This document shows positions 25,997 to 35,900 of a DNA stretch of 64,000 nt, one piece after another (position 1 is the first letter of the stretch; the number at the start of each line of letters is the position of its first letter). This stretch comes from Marivirga arenosa (lineage in GTDB: Bacteria > Bacteroidota > Bacteroidia > Cytophagales > Cyclobacteriaceae): contig NZ_CP129968.2 of NCBI RefSeq assembly GCF_030503875.2, positions 310,001 through 374,000 on the forward strand, given 5' to 3'. The notes below the pieces were generated by a model. It ran no database searches. It worked only from the letters and a program-made list of their open reading frames with translations, and was not told the DNA's origin. The position numbers were made by a program, and so were the translations under genes.

Positions 25997-26103
25997 AGAT
26001 TGCTTCGCTACGTTCGCAATGACAGTATACATATAAGTTCTATTCTAAAACCTTCGTGTACGTTCATTGCATCATTGTAAGGTGAGCACGACTGAAGCAA
26101 TCT
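25997..26103. repeat. Palindromic intergenic element, AGATTGCTTC type
   Basis: Arms AGATTGCTTC (25997-26006) and GAAGCAATCT (26094-26103) are exact inverse copies; inside them CAATGA (26017-26022) and TCATTG (26072-26077) also pair. The element fills the 134-bp gap between two convergent genes. Similar gattgcttcg...gcaatgac palindromes are frequent between genes in many Bacteroidota and other genomes. Confidence 0.75.
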
Positions 26104-26118
26104 TAATTCGCTAGGAGC

Positions 26119-29100
26119 TTAAAAGCCGACCGCTACCGTTTCTTTAACTACTTTAGTATTTCCATTTGAATCAAAAAGCTGAAAGTAAATAATGTAATAA
26201 CCTGTTCTTACTTTTCTGCCATTAAAATCTACTCCATCCCAGCGGAAAAAACCTGTATTGCTAAGCGTTTCATTATTCGCTAAAGTAGTAATTACATTCC
26301 CCTTCATATCAAAAATTTTAACGGTCGCCATACTTCCCACATTTTCTAGCTGGTAATTAATAATCGTATAATTTCTGCCTGGCTGATCATGGGCAAAAGT
26401 TTTCGGCTTAGCAGCTATGGTTCCAAAATCAATGTCTTCCGAGGTGCGTTGCGAATTTTCTTTCCCAGGTGTTGCAAATCCAACTGATGAAGCGGCTGAA
26501 TTCCATGATTCAGTTTTGTCAATGGGCGCGTCAGGATGAATTCGCTCCAAAGAAACACCATCAGTAGTCCTGAGAAAAGGCAAATGCATATCGTCTGAAT
26601 ATTCAAAATATTCTGTCAAAGCTTCATTTGCAGAAGTAATGCTTACAACTCCTTCCCCATTAGAAAGAGCAGGAAAAGAAGTTTCATAAATATTTTGTGC
26701 TACATGCGATGTGGGGTAATCCTTGATTATGCTCGCTTTATCACTCGTTATAACCAAAAACTGCCCAGGACTAATGATCACGTTTTCATTTTCAAAAATT
26801 ACTTCTTCATTATTATTTCCTTTAACTATCCATCCTATTAAATTAATATACTTGTCCGAGATATTTAATAGTTCTATAAAATCAGCCCCTCCAGATTTTT
26901 GATCATAGAGGACTTCATTCAAGACTACATCTCCTTGAACGGGAGGCTCGGCTAATGCGAAGCTTGTTTGATTTTGATCAGATAAAATAATATTGCCTTC
27001 ACAATCAGTTAAATTATCCACAACAAGTGTGTAGGATACTTTTGCTTTTAGATCCGCTTGCAATACAAGTTTTATTCTATTCAAATCGAGAAGCTCAATC
27101 TTCGCAATTGTTATCTCAGGCACTATTCTAAATTGATTTCTTCTAACATTTGTAATGTCAATCGGCTCATTAAAATCCACTATGACTTCTTTTGTATTAG
27201 GCGCATATGCATTGGCTAACTCAGGTCCACTTTGGTCAGTATTGCTTTCCATAACTGAGTTTTCAGCGCCAGGTGTCGCTTGTTTTTCATCAACTGATGC
27301 ACGCCAATTTGATATTCCTAGGCATGGACTGCCAGTATCAATCATTTCCAGTGACCACCCTCCTTCATCATATTTTGAATTTTCTTTATACCAGCTTTCA
27401 CTGTAAAAGGCCTGATTGATTATTTGCTCATCGGTAACCAACTGAAGATTATCTCCTCGATTATTTAAATTGGGCCAAGGACTCAAAGCTATTACACGTC
27501 CATACGAAGACAAGTCCTCCACCGCAGATGTGGCCGCAATTAAAATATATTCGTTTGGTTCTATATAGTTCAATCCTAAATTCACCGTATCCCTTTCATC
27601 CATAAATTGCACATCGGTTAAGGAAAACAGTTGATCCGTTGCATTGTATATTTCTACAAATTGTCGATTGGGCAATATTTGGTCCTCTTTTGGGTTTGCC
27701 ATAATTTCTGTAATAATCAAATCATTAAAAGTAGGTTTAGCGGGCTTTTTCATAATTATTTCTTGTTTCAACTGAGTCATGAAATTTCCTGATAAATCTG
27801 AAATGCTATCTACAGTCAAGCGATAGGGAAAACCTGCAATCCAACGGTTTTCCCAGATCAATAAAAGTTGATTTTTGCTCCATATTTGAGCTTTGGTTAA
27901 TGTAATCTGGGGTGATAAACTATAATTACTTAGATTTTCAGCAGACAAAGTATCAATTGGCTCCGTAAAGGTTAAAAGCAAAATTGAGTCTGATAAAAAG
28001 AAAAGTGAATCTAATTGTGGTCGCTCAATATCATATAAAAAGCTTGCTGATAAATCTTCTGCAATATTTCCATTACAATCCGACACCTCTTCTATAGTAA
28101 TTGTATAAGTCACATCATTTTGTAGTTTATTTTGCAGATTCAGCTTTACTGAGTTTTCGTTTTGTCGATCCACTATAATGCTATCAATCTGATCTCCAGA
28201 CTGCAGTAGGTAACTCGCATTTACCAGTGATTCCATATCCATTTTTTTATCAAAAATTATTTCTAACTGAATTGGGGAGCTTGAATAAAATGAGACTATT
28301 CGGGCTGGCTGACCAGTGAAAGTTGAATCATAAGTACTATTCACCATTCCAGGTGTACCTCCTTGATCTGCCTCAGAGCCTTTCCAGTTTTTGATATCAA
28401 AACAAATTAAGCTTGGATTTATAAGTTCTAAAGAATACCCTCCTTCAGACTTCTCTTCAACTTGAAACCAAGATCGATCGTAGGCTAAGGCATCAATTAT
28501 GACTCCAGAAGAATCTTTGATTTCTATACTATCACCCCCATTATTTAAAGATCGCCATGAAGATGGAACTAATACTTCACCAAAATTAGCATAGCCATCT
28601 TTTGCAGAAGCAGGAGCTAGAATAATGTACTCTTTAGGGTACAAAACAAAAGAAGGTAATGAACCCTCTGATTCTGTATCATCGGAAATTTTCCAGCCTT
28701 TTAAGTCGATGAATTTATCTGAGCGATTATAGATTTCTACAAACTCTTCATCTGGAAGGCCTAAAACAGGTGTCGGATCAGGAAAAAATTCGCTGATTAT
28801 AATATCGCCTGGCTCTGCATTTTCCAATTCAAAATATAAAAATTCAAGGCTATCTAATTCTGCAGTATTTCCTTTTAAGTCGCTTATATTTTCTGCTAAC
28901 AAAAAGTAGTTGCGTCCATTTTCAAATGAGTTTTCGAAAGTAATCCTGACAGTATCATCCTTTTGTTCTACCTGAAGTGGATTTATATCATCTGGTTGCA
29001 AAGAGTAATTGCTGTTATTTACTTGACTCAACTCTTCATTATAAATTAATTCAATTTGATTATTTCCAATGATCTTATATTCCTCAATTGATGGAGGAAT

Positions 29101-29793
29101 GGTATCAAACACATAATTTCCAAAATAAATATTATCAAAATAAAAACTGCTGCTACGACTTGATGTGAAGTAACAGATAAACCCCAAACTTGTAGCTGCA
29201 CTAAGACTTGCCTCTTGACCACTTGCCAATACTTCAAAACTTTCTCCTTTGCTGGGGTCAACTGCAATTTCCCAGATTGCATTTTCATCTCTCCTTACTC
29301 TCACTCTAAGATCAAAAGCAGAAGCAAATAATCCGTCTCCTCCTCTGGCTATTAACTGTGTTGTTTGTCCATTTCTATAAAACAAACTAACTCCATCTTC
29401 AGTACCATTTTCTCCTATTTCCAAGTAATAGCCTTCTTGTATGCTTCCAGTGTTTTCATAATCTAATAGGTTTTCTGTAGTACTTGCTAAATAAATTTCC
29501 ACACGATTAGAATTGGAAGGATTGAAATCCAATTTGATATCAAATCGCCATTCCTTTAGTTCAAGGCTATTATTAGAAATTGCAGTAGAAATATAGCTTG
29601 ATCTTAAAGGATCATCCTCAAAGTTTAATTGTAATTGAAAAGTATCATTAATGATGAAATCCTCAATATTTCCATTCCATTCAGGAGAATAATTTAAATC
29701 ACCATCAGAAAAATCATCATAAACAATTTGAGCATTTAAAGAAAAGAGACAAAAACAAAATAATACAATTAGGGTTGTTAGGTTTTTTATCAT
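26119..29793 (-). CDS. Large secreted protein with three lamin-tail domains and FlgD-like C-terminus
   Basis: A 1224-aa exported protein (signal peptide about 1-21). The N-terminal 230 residues resemble a concanavalin-like jelly roll (DDFSDGDLNYSPEWNGN opening). Then bacterial Ig-like (SbsA-type) domains alternate with lamin-tail (LTD) domains beginning GDIIISEFFPDP (about 334), NDLIITEIMANP (about 690) and GDVVLNEVLYDQ (about 955). The C-terminus, TVKIFDMKGNVITTLAN ... FFRWDGVDFNGRKVRTGYYIIYFQ, is a FlgD-Ig/gliding-type end that often serves T9SS cargo. No enzyme motif is visible. Such proteins are thought to be surface or secreted adhesion scaffolds. Single-gene unit, diverging from asd. 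Confidence 0.85.
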   Translation of the reverse strand: MIKNLTTLIVLFCFCLFSLNAQIVYDDFSDGDLNYSPEWNGNIEDFIINDTFQLQLNFEDDPLRSSYISTAISNNSLELKEWRFDIKLDFNPSNSNRVEIYLASTTENLLDYENTGSIQEGYYLEIGENGTEDGVSLFYRNGQTTQLIARGGDGLFASAFDLRVRVRRDENAIWEIAVDPSKGESFEVLASGQEASLSAATSLGFICYFTSSRSSSFYFDNIYFGNYVFDTIPPSIEEYKIIGNNQIELIYNEELSQVNNSNYSLQPDDINPLQVEQKDDTVRITFENSFENGRNYFLLAENISDLKGNTAELDSLEFLYFELENAEPGDIIISEFFPDPTPVLGLPDEEFVEIYNRSDKFIDLKGWKISDDTESEGSLPSFVLYPKEYIILAPASAKDGYANFGEVLVPSSWRSLNNGGDSIEIKDSSGVIIDALAYDRSWFQVEEKSEGGYSLELINPSLICFDIKNWKGSEADQGGTPGMVNSTYDSTFTGQPARIVSFYSSSPIQLEIIFDKKMDMESLVNASYLLQSGDQIDSIIVDRQNENSVKLNLQNKLQNDVTYTITIEEVSDCNGNIAEDLSASFLYDIERPQLDSLFFLSDSILLLTFTEPIDTLSAENLSNYSLSPQITLTKAQIWSKNQLLLIWENRWIAGFPYRLTVDSISDLSGNFMTQLKQEIIMKKPAKPTFNDLIITEIMANPKEDQILPNRQFVEIYNATDQLFSLTDVQFMDERDTVNLGLNYIEPNEYILIAATSAVEDLSSYGRVIALSPWPNLNNRGDNLQLVTDEQIINQAFYSESWYKENSKYDEGGWSLEMIDTGSPCLGISNWRASVDEKQATPGAENSVMESNTDQSGPELANAYAPNTKEVIVDFNEPIDITNVRRNQFRIVPEITIAKIELLDLNRIKLVLQADLKAKVSYTLVVDNLTDCEGNIILSDQNQTSFALAEPPVQGDVVLNEVLYDQKSGGADFIELLNISDKYINLIGWIVKGNNNEEVIFENENVIISPGQFLVITSDKASIIKDYPTSHVAQNIYETSFPALSNGEGVVSITSANEALTEYFEYSDDMHLPFLRTTDGVSLERIHPDAPIDKTESWNSAASSVGFATPGKENSQRTSEDIDFGTIAAKPKTFAHDQPGRNYTIINYQLENVGSMATVKIFDMKGNVITTLANNETLSNTGFFRWDGVDFNGRKVRTGYYIIYFQLFDSNGNTKVVKETVAVGF

Positions 29794-29798
29794 AAGGT

Positions 29799-29832
29799 TT
29801 TGGTTCAGGTCTAACCAAATATACTATTTTTG
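29799..29832 (+). promoter_or_regulatory. Putative promoter of asd in a divergent region
   Basis: TTTG at 29799-29802 and TATTTTTG at 29825-29832, 22 bases apart, fit the Bacteroidota -33/-7 pattern about 70 bases before asd. On the other strand TATATTTG (29823-29816) is a -7 match for the divergent large secreted gene, so the two promoters would overlap. Confidence 0.4.
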
Positions 29833-29900
29833 TGACAAATTTGTGATTTGAAACAAATTACTATCTCCCTAAGTATTAGAAAGGTAAAAATTAAATAAAA

Positions 29901-30911
29901 ATGAAAATAGCTGTTGTAGGTGCCACTGGACTAGTTGGCGGTGAAATGTTAAAGGTTTTGGATGAAAGAAATGTCCAATTTGATGAATTACTTTTAGTTG
30001 CTTCGGCTCGCTCTGCAGGAAAGAAGATGAGTTTTAAAGGTAAAGAATATACTGTCATCACTTTAGAAGAAGCCGTTGCAGCCAAACCTGATTTAGCACT
30101 ATTTTCAGCAGGCGGAAGTACATCACTTGAGTGGGCTCCAAAGTTTGAAGAGGTTGGAACTGTTGTCATTGACAATAGCTCTGCCTGGAGAATGAATAAT
30201 CGCATAAAATTGATCGTTCCGGAAATTAACGGTCATGAATTAAAAATAGATCATAGAATTATCGCCAACCCAAATTGTTCTACTATTCAAATGGTATTGG
30301 CATTAGCTCCGCTACATAAAAAATATGGCATCAAGCGTATCGTAGTTTCCACCTATCAGTCAGTAACGGGAACGGGAAAAGCAGCCGTTGATCAATTGAT
30401 GGATGAAAGAGCAGGAAAGCAAGGTGAAAAAGTATATCCTCACCCCATTGATATGAATGCATTACCTCATATTGATGTATTCTTGGAAAATGACTACACT
30501 AAAGAAGAAATGAAGATGGTAAACGAAACCAAAAAAATCTTCAGTGATGATTCTATTGGCGTTTCTGCTACTTGCGTTCGTTTACCAGTAATGGGGGGCC
30601 ATTCGGAATCTGTAAATGTTACATTTGAAAAAGATTTTGATATAGCTGAAGTAAAGGATTTATTATCTAATACTTCAGGAGTGGTTTTAGAAGATGAACC
30701 TAAAAACAATCTATACCCGATGCCATTAAATGCACATGGGAAAGATGAAGTATTTGTAGGGAGAATCAGAAGAGATGAATCAGCTCCAAATACTTTAAAC
30801 ATGTGGGTTGTAGCCGACAACCTTAGGAAAGGTGCCGCAACCAATGCTGTTCAGATAGCGGAATATATGATTGAGCACAGCTTAGTTCATCCTTATGGAA
30901 TTGAGCGCTAA
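29901..30911 (+). CDS. asd: Aspartate-semialdehyde dehydrogenase
   Basis: A 336-aa enzyme that reduces aspartyl phosphate to aspartate semialdehyde with NADPH, feeding lysine/diaminopimelate, threonine and methionine synthesis. The cofactor motif GATGLVGGEML is at 8-17, catalytic C126 in IANPNCSTIQ, and H234 in RLPVMGGHSE. Substrate-binding blocks SSAWRMN and the end NTLNMWVVADNLRKGAA are intact. The downstream methyltransferase gene starts 17 bases before its stop codon, so the two are coupled although their functions are not obviously related. Confidence 0.97.
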   Translation: MKIAVVGATGLVGGEMLKVLDERNVQFDELLLVASARSAGKKMSFKGKEYTVITLEEAVAAKPDLALFSAGGSTSLEWAPKFEEVGTVVIDNSSAWRMNNRIKLIVPEINGHELKIDHRIIANPNCSTIQMVLALAPLHKKYGIKRIVVSTYQSVTGTGKAAVDQLMDERAGKQGEKVYPHPIDMNALPHIDVFLENDYTKEEMKMVNETKKIFSDDSIGVSATCVRLPVMGGHSESVNVTFEKDFDIAEVKDLLSNTSGVVLEDEPKNNLYPMPLNAHGKDEVFVGRIRRDESAPNTLNMWVVADNLRKGAATNAVQIAEYMIEHSLVHPYGIER

Positions 30912-32085
30912 TAGAAAAGACGTTTGGAAATTTATTAAAGACCATGAGCAGGATGACCCTGCTCAATTGGTTTTTAAGCAAAAGCAATTTCCTGACCTAC
31001 CCTTAAAAGAAATTGCTTCTCAAATTCAAGCCCGTCAAAAAGCTAAATCAAAACTTCCTGAATGGGCCAATAAAGAAATATGGTTTCCCCCTCTCCTATC
31101 TTTGGAACAATCTAGCTCCGAAGCTACTGCTAAATTTAAAAGTAGTCTTCTTTCAGGTAATCGTTTTGCAGATCTAACTGGTGGTTTTGGAATTGATTGC
31201 TATTACCTTGCTCAAGATTTTAAGGAAAGTCACTACATAGAACAACAAAAGATTTTATGTGATTTAGCAAATTATAATTTTGATGTATTAAAATCTGACA
31301 TTCAAATTCATCAAACTCAAGCCTCAGATTTCTTAGAAAACAATTCACTTAATTTCGATTGGATATACTTAGATCCTGCAAGAAGAGGAGATAAAAACCA
31401 GAAGGTGTTTTTATGGGAAGACTGTAGTCCTAATTTAATTGAGCTTTTGCCCTTGCTATTTGAAAAATCAAAAAACGTGATGGTGAAAGCAGCACCTATG
31501 CAGGATATCAGTAGAGGAATCTCAGAACTGGATCAGAGGGTGAAAGATATTTATATTATTGAGCATAATGGCGAAGTAAAAGAACTGCTTTACATCCTAA
31601 ATAAAGAAAAAGTTAGTGCTCCCAATATTCATGCTATTCAGTTAAATAAAATGGGGGATTCATTATTTCATTTTCAAGGTAAAAAACATTTAGAAGATGA
31701 TTTGAATTATCAGTTTGAGAATCCTGAAAACTATCTTTATGAACCCGCTCCTTCAATCATGAAATCTGGTTTATTTAAACAGTTAGCTAAGCAATTTAAC
31801 ATTTCAAAACTGCACCCAAACAGTCAGCTGTTTACAAATAATGATTTAATAGAAAATTTCACTGGGAGAAAATTTAAGATCATTAATCAAGTGTCTGCTC
31901 AAAAGAACGCCTTGAAAAAAGTTTTACCTGAAATGAAGGCAAACCTGAGTTGCAGAAATTTCCCTATGCCTGTTGCTCAATTAAGAAAAAAACTAGGCTT
32001 GAAAGATGGAGGAGAATACTACCTTTTTGCTACTACACTTAAAAATAATGAGAAAGTGATTTTAGTTTGTAAGAAGTTGAAGTAA
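30895..32085 (+). CDS. THUMP-like class I SAM-dependent methyltransferase
   Basis: A 396-aa protein of the family labelled THUMP-like/RsmD-like. The SAM-binding motif DLTGGFGIDCYYLA is at about 93-106, and the family's DPARR box (YLDPARRGDK) is at 159-167 in place of an NPPY motif. The C-terminal third (ASAQKNALKKVLP-like region and FPMPVAQLRKKLGLKDGGEYYLFAT) is the THUMP-like domain, which suggests an RNA substrate. The target nucleotide is unknown. Its ATG overlaps asd by 17 bases. Confidence is high for fold and family, low for substrate. Confidence 0.85.
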   Translation: MELSANRKDVWKFIKDHEQDDPAQLVFKQKQFPDLPLKEIASQIQARQKAKSKLPEWANKEIWFPPLLSLEQSSSEATAKFKSSLLSGNRFADLTGGFGIDCYYLAQDFKESHYIEQQKILCDLANYNFDVLKSDIQIHQTQASDFLENNSLNFDWIYLDPARRGDKNQKVFLWEDCSPNLIELLPLLFEKSKNVMVKAAPMQDISRGISELDQRVKDIYIIEHNGEVKELLYILNKEKVSAPNIHAIQLNKMGDSLFHFQGKKHLEDDLNYQFENPENYLYEPAPSIMKSGLFKQLAKQFNISKLHPNSQLFTNNDLIENFTGRKFKIINQVSAQKNALKKVLPEMKANLSCRNFPMPVAQLRKKLGLKDGGEYYLFATTLKNNEKVILVCKKLK

Positions 32086-32129
32086 ATATGATCTGGGACG
32101 CTTTCATTAGCTTATTTACTGTGGTAGAA

Positions 32130-32193
32130 AAGCCGGTCTGACTACCGTCTGACCTTTGCAGTACATTAGGTCAGACGGTAGTCAGACCGGCTT
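32130..32193. repeat. Perfect 26-bp inverted repeat
   Basis: Arms at 32130-32155 and 32168-32193 (beginning AAGCCGGTCTGACTACCGTC) are exact inverse copies around a 12-base loop. Each arm contains its own near-repeat GTCTGAC. One end touches the stop codon of the 55-aa ORF at 32192-32359. It is a candidate dispersed palindromic element and possible terminator for the convergent genes; only four T residues follow it on the minus strand and none on the plus strand. Confidence 0.85.
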
Positions 32194-32359
32194 ACAATAC
32201 TAATTTTAAAACTAGCACCAGCAAAAAAGGAATTCCATAATAAATAAGCACCTTCAACCGGTTAGGTGCCTCATTCCACCACAGCACCCACCAGGGCCTG
32301 ATGTAACCCAAAATCACAAGTGTGCCGAAGCAAATCAAAATTAAATTTATGTAATTCAA
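32192..32359 (-). CDS. 55-aa membrane protein, TTG start
   Basis: A small ORF that reads (M)NYINLILICFGTLVILGY, then a Trp-rich loop RPWWVLWWNEAPNRLKV, then a second hydrophobic stretch IYYGIPFLLVLVLKLVL and stop. The pattern of two transmembrane helices joined by a basic, Trp-rich loop is far from random for an AT-rich gap. The only plausible start is TTG at 32359; an in-frame stop lies nine codons further up and there is no ATG. I believe similar small proteins occur in other Bacteroidota, but cannot check. Its stop codon overlaps the 26-bp inverted repeat. Function unknown. Confidence 0.6.
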   Translation of the reverse strand: MNYINLILICFGTLVILGYIRPWWVLWWNEAPNRLKVLIYYGIPFLLVLVLKLVL

Positions 32360-32460
32360 ACGCTTATCTGTTAAAATAGAAAGTTAATCGAAAAGCAAGT
32401 TTTTCTTGTAACAAAGTTCAAGAAAACAAGATTAATTGTTTGAACAAATTTTTTAACAAT

Positions 32461-32844
32461 ATGATAACAATTGCCGAAAATAAGCAATATTCTATTAAAG
32501 TAGATGTTTCCAAAAACAGAGCCTACTTAAAAATAATTGGCTTTTGGAGAAATAAAGAAGATATTCCAGGATATTTAAATGACTGGGATAAAGCAATTGG
32601 TAAATTAAAAACTGGTTTTACTCTTTTAACAGATGCAACTGAAATGAAAATACATCCTGGCGATGTGAGAGATGTACATTCAAAAGCACAAAAGAAAGTT
32701 ATTGATGCAGGTATTAGAAAAGTTGCTGAATTACATAATTCGGGTGGACAAGAAATGCAGCTAGATAGTGTGTCAAAGGAAACGGGAATGCCGAAAAAGA
32801 ATTTCGATAATGAGGAAGATGCCAACAAATGGCTAGATGAATAG
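32461..32844 (+). CDS. SpoIIAA/STAS-like small cytoplasmic protein
   Basis: A 127-aa protein from the ATG at 32461; a TTG seven codons upstream would add only a few residues. It alternates beta strands and helices (YLKIIGFWRNKED, GFTLLTDATEMKI, VRKVAELHN-like helix) and ends FDNEEDANKWLDE, a C-terminal pattern shared with SpoIIAA-like (DUF/STAS) proteins of unknown role. No Ser phosphorylation site of anti-sigma antagonists is obvious. It has its own long upstream gap and a strong terminator below, so it is a monocistronic gene. Confidence 0.65.
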   Translation: MITIAENKQYSIKVDVSKNRAYLKIIGFWRNKEDIPGYLNDWDKAIGKLKTGFTLLTDATEMKIHPGDVRDVHSKAQKKVIDAGIRKVAELHNSGGQEMQLDSVSKETGMPKKNFDNEEDANKWLDE

Positions 32845-32848
32845 AAAC

Positions 32849-32880
32849 AAAAAAGCTCAGGAGTTACTGAGCTTTTTTTT
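32849..32880. terminator. Bidirectional intrinsic terminator
   Basis: A 12-bp perfect stem (32849-32860 with 32867-32878, core AAGCTCAG / CTGAGCTT) with an A-run on one side and a T-run on the other. It sits between the convergent SpoIIAA-like gene and the T9SS cargo gene and can serve both. Confidence 0.92.
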
Positions 32881-32908
32881 GAATTAAACGGTTTATATTC
32901 TTCCGCTT

Positions 32909-35900
32909 CTATTCCTTTATGAATCGTTTAATTACTTCTCCGGATTTTGCTTTAATCTTAAGTAAATAAATCCCTTTTTCTAATTCTGAAACATCAATTG
33001 ATTCAGAACCTTTAAATATCTTAATCAATCTACCTTCTAAAGACAGCACTTCAATCTCTTTCAATTGAATGTTTAAATTGCTAGTTATTGAAATATAATC
33101 TGTAACTGGATTAGGGAATATATTTAACTCATCTGATTTTAAAGGTGTATTAGATAAAACTGCATTACCAGTGGAAGCTATATTAGAAGGGAAAGAAGAA
33201 TTAATAACAGAATCATCCTCCACTAAATAACTCTGCACATAATATTCATAAGTAATACTTGGATCATCAATGAAATCATCAAATGTAAACTCATTAGGTT
33301 GGTTTCCTTCTATGGTCTCTAATAATTCAAATTGTTCTCCTTCTGCTGATCTTTTGTAGATATGAAATTTTGATTCAAAATCTGATTTATCATTAATTAC
33401 CAGCTGATACTTTCCTTCTTTTTCGAAGTAGGCTACTTCAGTTATTTGAGGAGAATTTAAGTGGGTTAAGATAGTGTCACTAAATACAAAATCACTACTT
33501 TTCCATTTATTAAAAGCTCTAATTTTGACAAATTGTGGGCTGTTTTCTTTATGCACAGAGAGATTTAAACTTTGATTTTTACCATTACTTTTAATCTCCA
33601 ATATGTTTCTATATGGATACCAGTCTTGAGTAGAGTGTTCTATATAATCCATAATATATATTGAATCAACCATATTAGTCGGCTCACTTAGCTCCCAGCT
33701 AACTTTTAAAGAGTCTACAACATTTTGCTCTATCTGAATATTTTTAGGAGGATTAATAACTACCTCGAGAGTACGAGTATATATCCCACCTGCATCACCT
33801 TCTAGTTCCCCCTTTATAGGAAATACTCTAAAAACATATCTATTTGAAGGGGCTAAACCAGTAAACCTAAAACTAGTAGTGTTCTCTTCTAAAGTATCTA
33901 GACTAATATCTGTTCGGCTATTATCAAAAAAGCTAATCTTATAGCATTCTACGATATAAGCCTCCTCATCAGGGGAATCCGCCCAACTTATGTCGAAAGT
34001 TTCATAACCAACACTATCAACATTAAATCCAACCAGGGGGTTCAATACATCATCATTTTTGTAATAGAAGTTGTTTATCCAACTGCCTCCTTGATCATAT
34101 TGTTGCATATACACCAGAGTATCTTGATAGGAAAAAACCAAACTGGTAGGCTCGTATTCATCTGTAACTCTGGCTACTTCTTTTTCTTCAAAAAAAGGCT
34201 GCTTTGTAAAATCTATATTATAAATTCTTCCATTATAAATCTGAGTCTCTTGACCATTCAATTCAGTAATAGAGTTTTTATAAGGAACCTGCTCAATGTT
34301 ATTTTTAACTGTTCTTTTAAAAGAAAATGATTTGTCAACCATATAGGCTTGCTTATCGGCATCGATTGCAATTAAAGAGTCTTTTATTTTACCAATATAT
34401 CTAAGTCTATCCAGAGATAAATTTACAAATTCAATTTTATTAGTTTTAGTGTCTAAGATTATCAACTCTTCATAAGAATATGACCCTTCTTCGATACTTA
34501 ATACTATTTTATTTTCGTCAAACTGGCTCGCATACTTCACTGCACTAATGTTGCTATTTACTTTCGTCCATTCATATTTTTCTAAATCATAAACAAAGAT
34601 TGTTTTTAAAGTGGAGCCATCTATTTTCTCTGGCGTAAAGAAATATGCTTTATAATTGGCAAACGCCACCTCAGAAAAAGCTTTCATTTCACTGTCTAAT
34701 GGTATATCTGGAAGACTTATCAGCTTGTCTAAGTTTAAATCAAAATAAAATGCCTTTTTGGTATAGGTAGAAACAAAGAATAATTTATCGTCATAATGAT
34801 CAATATTACTAATTTTGTAATATTCCAATGAATCCGTGATTGCACTCAATGAGTTTTCTCTATACGAATCCCATGAAGCTGTTTTTTGACTATTAGCTGT
34901 GATCGGCTTGCTATATAATGAAGTGTATTTTTCATTAATACTCCTTAATCTATAGTAATATCTTGTATTAGGTTCAACTGTAGGATCCACATATTCACGT
35001 TCATATTTAGAGCTCGTTCTAACAGTATCAATTATCTCATATTTTTCTCCATCAATAGATCGTTCTATAACTGTATTAGTTAGAGTATCGATATTGGAGC
35101 TGTAACCAAATTCTACAGCACTATTACTAGTAAGTCTGTGATTAGTAAATGTTGGAGTTAACAAGTGTTTATTGATTCTTACTATATTTGAAGTATCTAT
35201 TCCAAATACATTTTGATTAATAGCAAATATGTTAATTGAATCTTTATCATAGATTGAAAGACTCTTAGGTCTATTTGAAAAACCATAATACTCCTCATAT
35301 ATAGTATCACTCACCATAATAACAAACCTCAGACTATCAAGGTTGTTGAATGAAACAAATTCTAAATCGACTTTAGGGTACTCTGAATTTATAAAAGTGG
35401 TTAATATTTGAGGAGCCTCGGGTTTTAGTTCCTCTGTATCAAATGATATGATATTTGAATAGTCTGAATCTTCTCTTCCTTCTGTAGTGACTTTTACACG
35501 AAATTTTAAAAGGTCAGCATCTTGTTTAAATTTGCTGTCAAGATAAGAGTCCCATCTTGTATCTAATAAAGAAACAGTACCACCAATCAAAAACTCTTCA
35601 AAAGTACTACCGTCATCATAACTAATTTCAATTATAACTCTGGCTTTAATATCATTGTTTAATACATTAAATTGCATCTTTATACTGCCAGAATCTATTT
35701 TATTTTCACTTACCTCTAAAAGTTCCGGAGTATTCAATTTCCCTGTTTCAAACAGAGGAATAAAAGAGATTTCATCAGACTCTATTACGCCTCCTTTATT
35801 GTATGCTGCTACTTTAACATAATAATTTACATTTCTTTTTAAGTTGTCAAACTTATAAGCTCTGGACTTATAATTGGCGCTCGTTACCGTATCTACAATT

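Noticed and set aside
25997-26103. A CRISPR or riboswitch explanation for the palindromic gaps
   Set aside because: There is no series of equal direct repeats with spacers anywhere in the window, and the palindromes sit at gene ends rather than in 5' leaders.
32440-32460. TTG start for the SpoIIAA-like gene
   Set aside because: The seven added residues (MNKFFNN) show no signal peptide or conserved feature, and a normal ATG follows at 32461.
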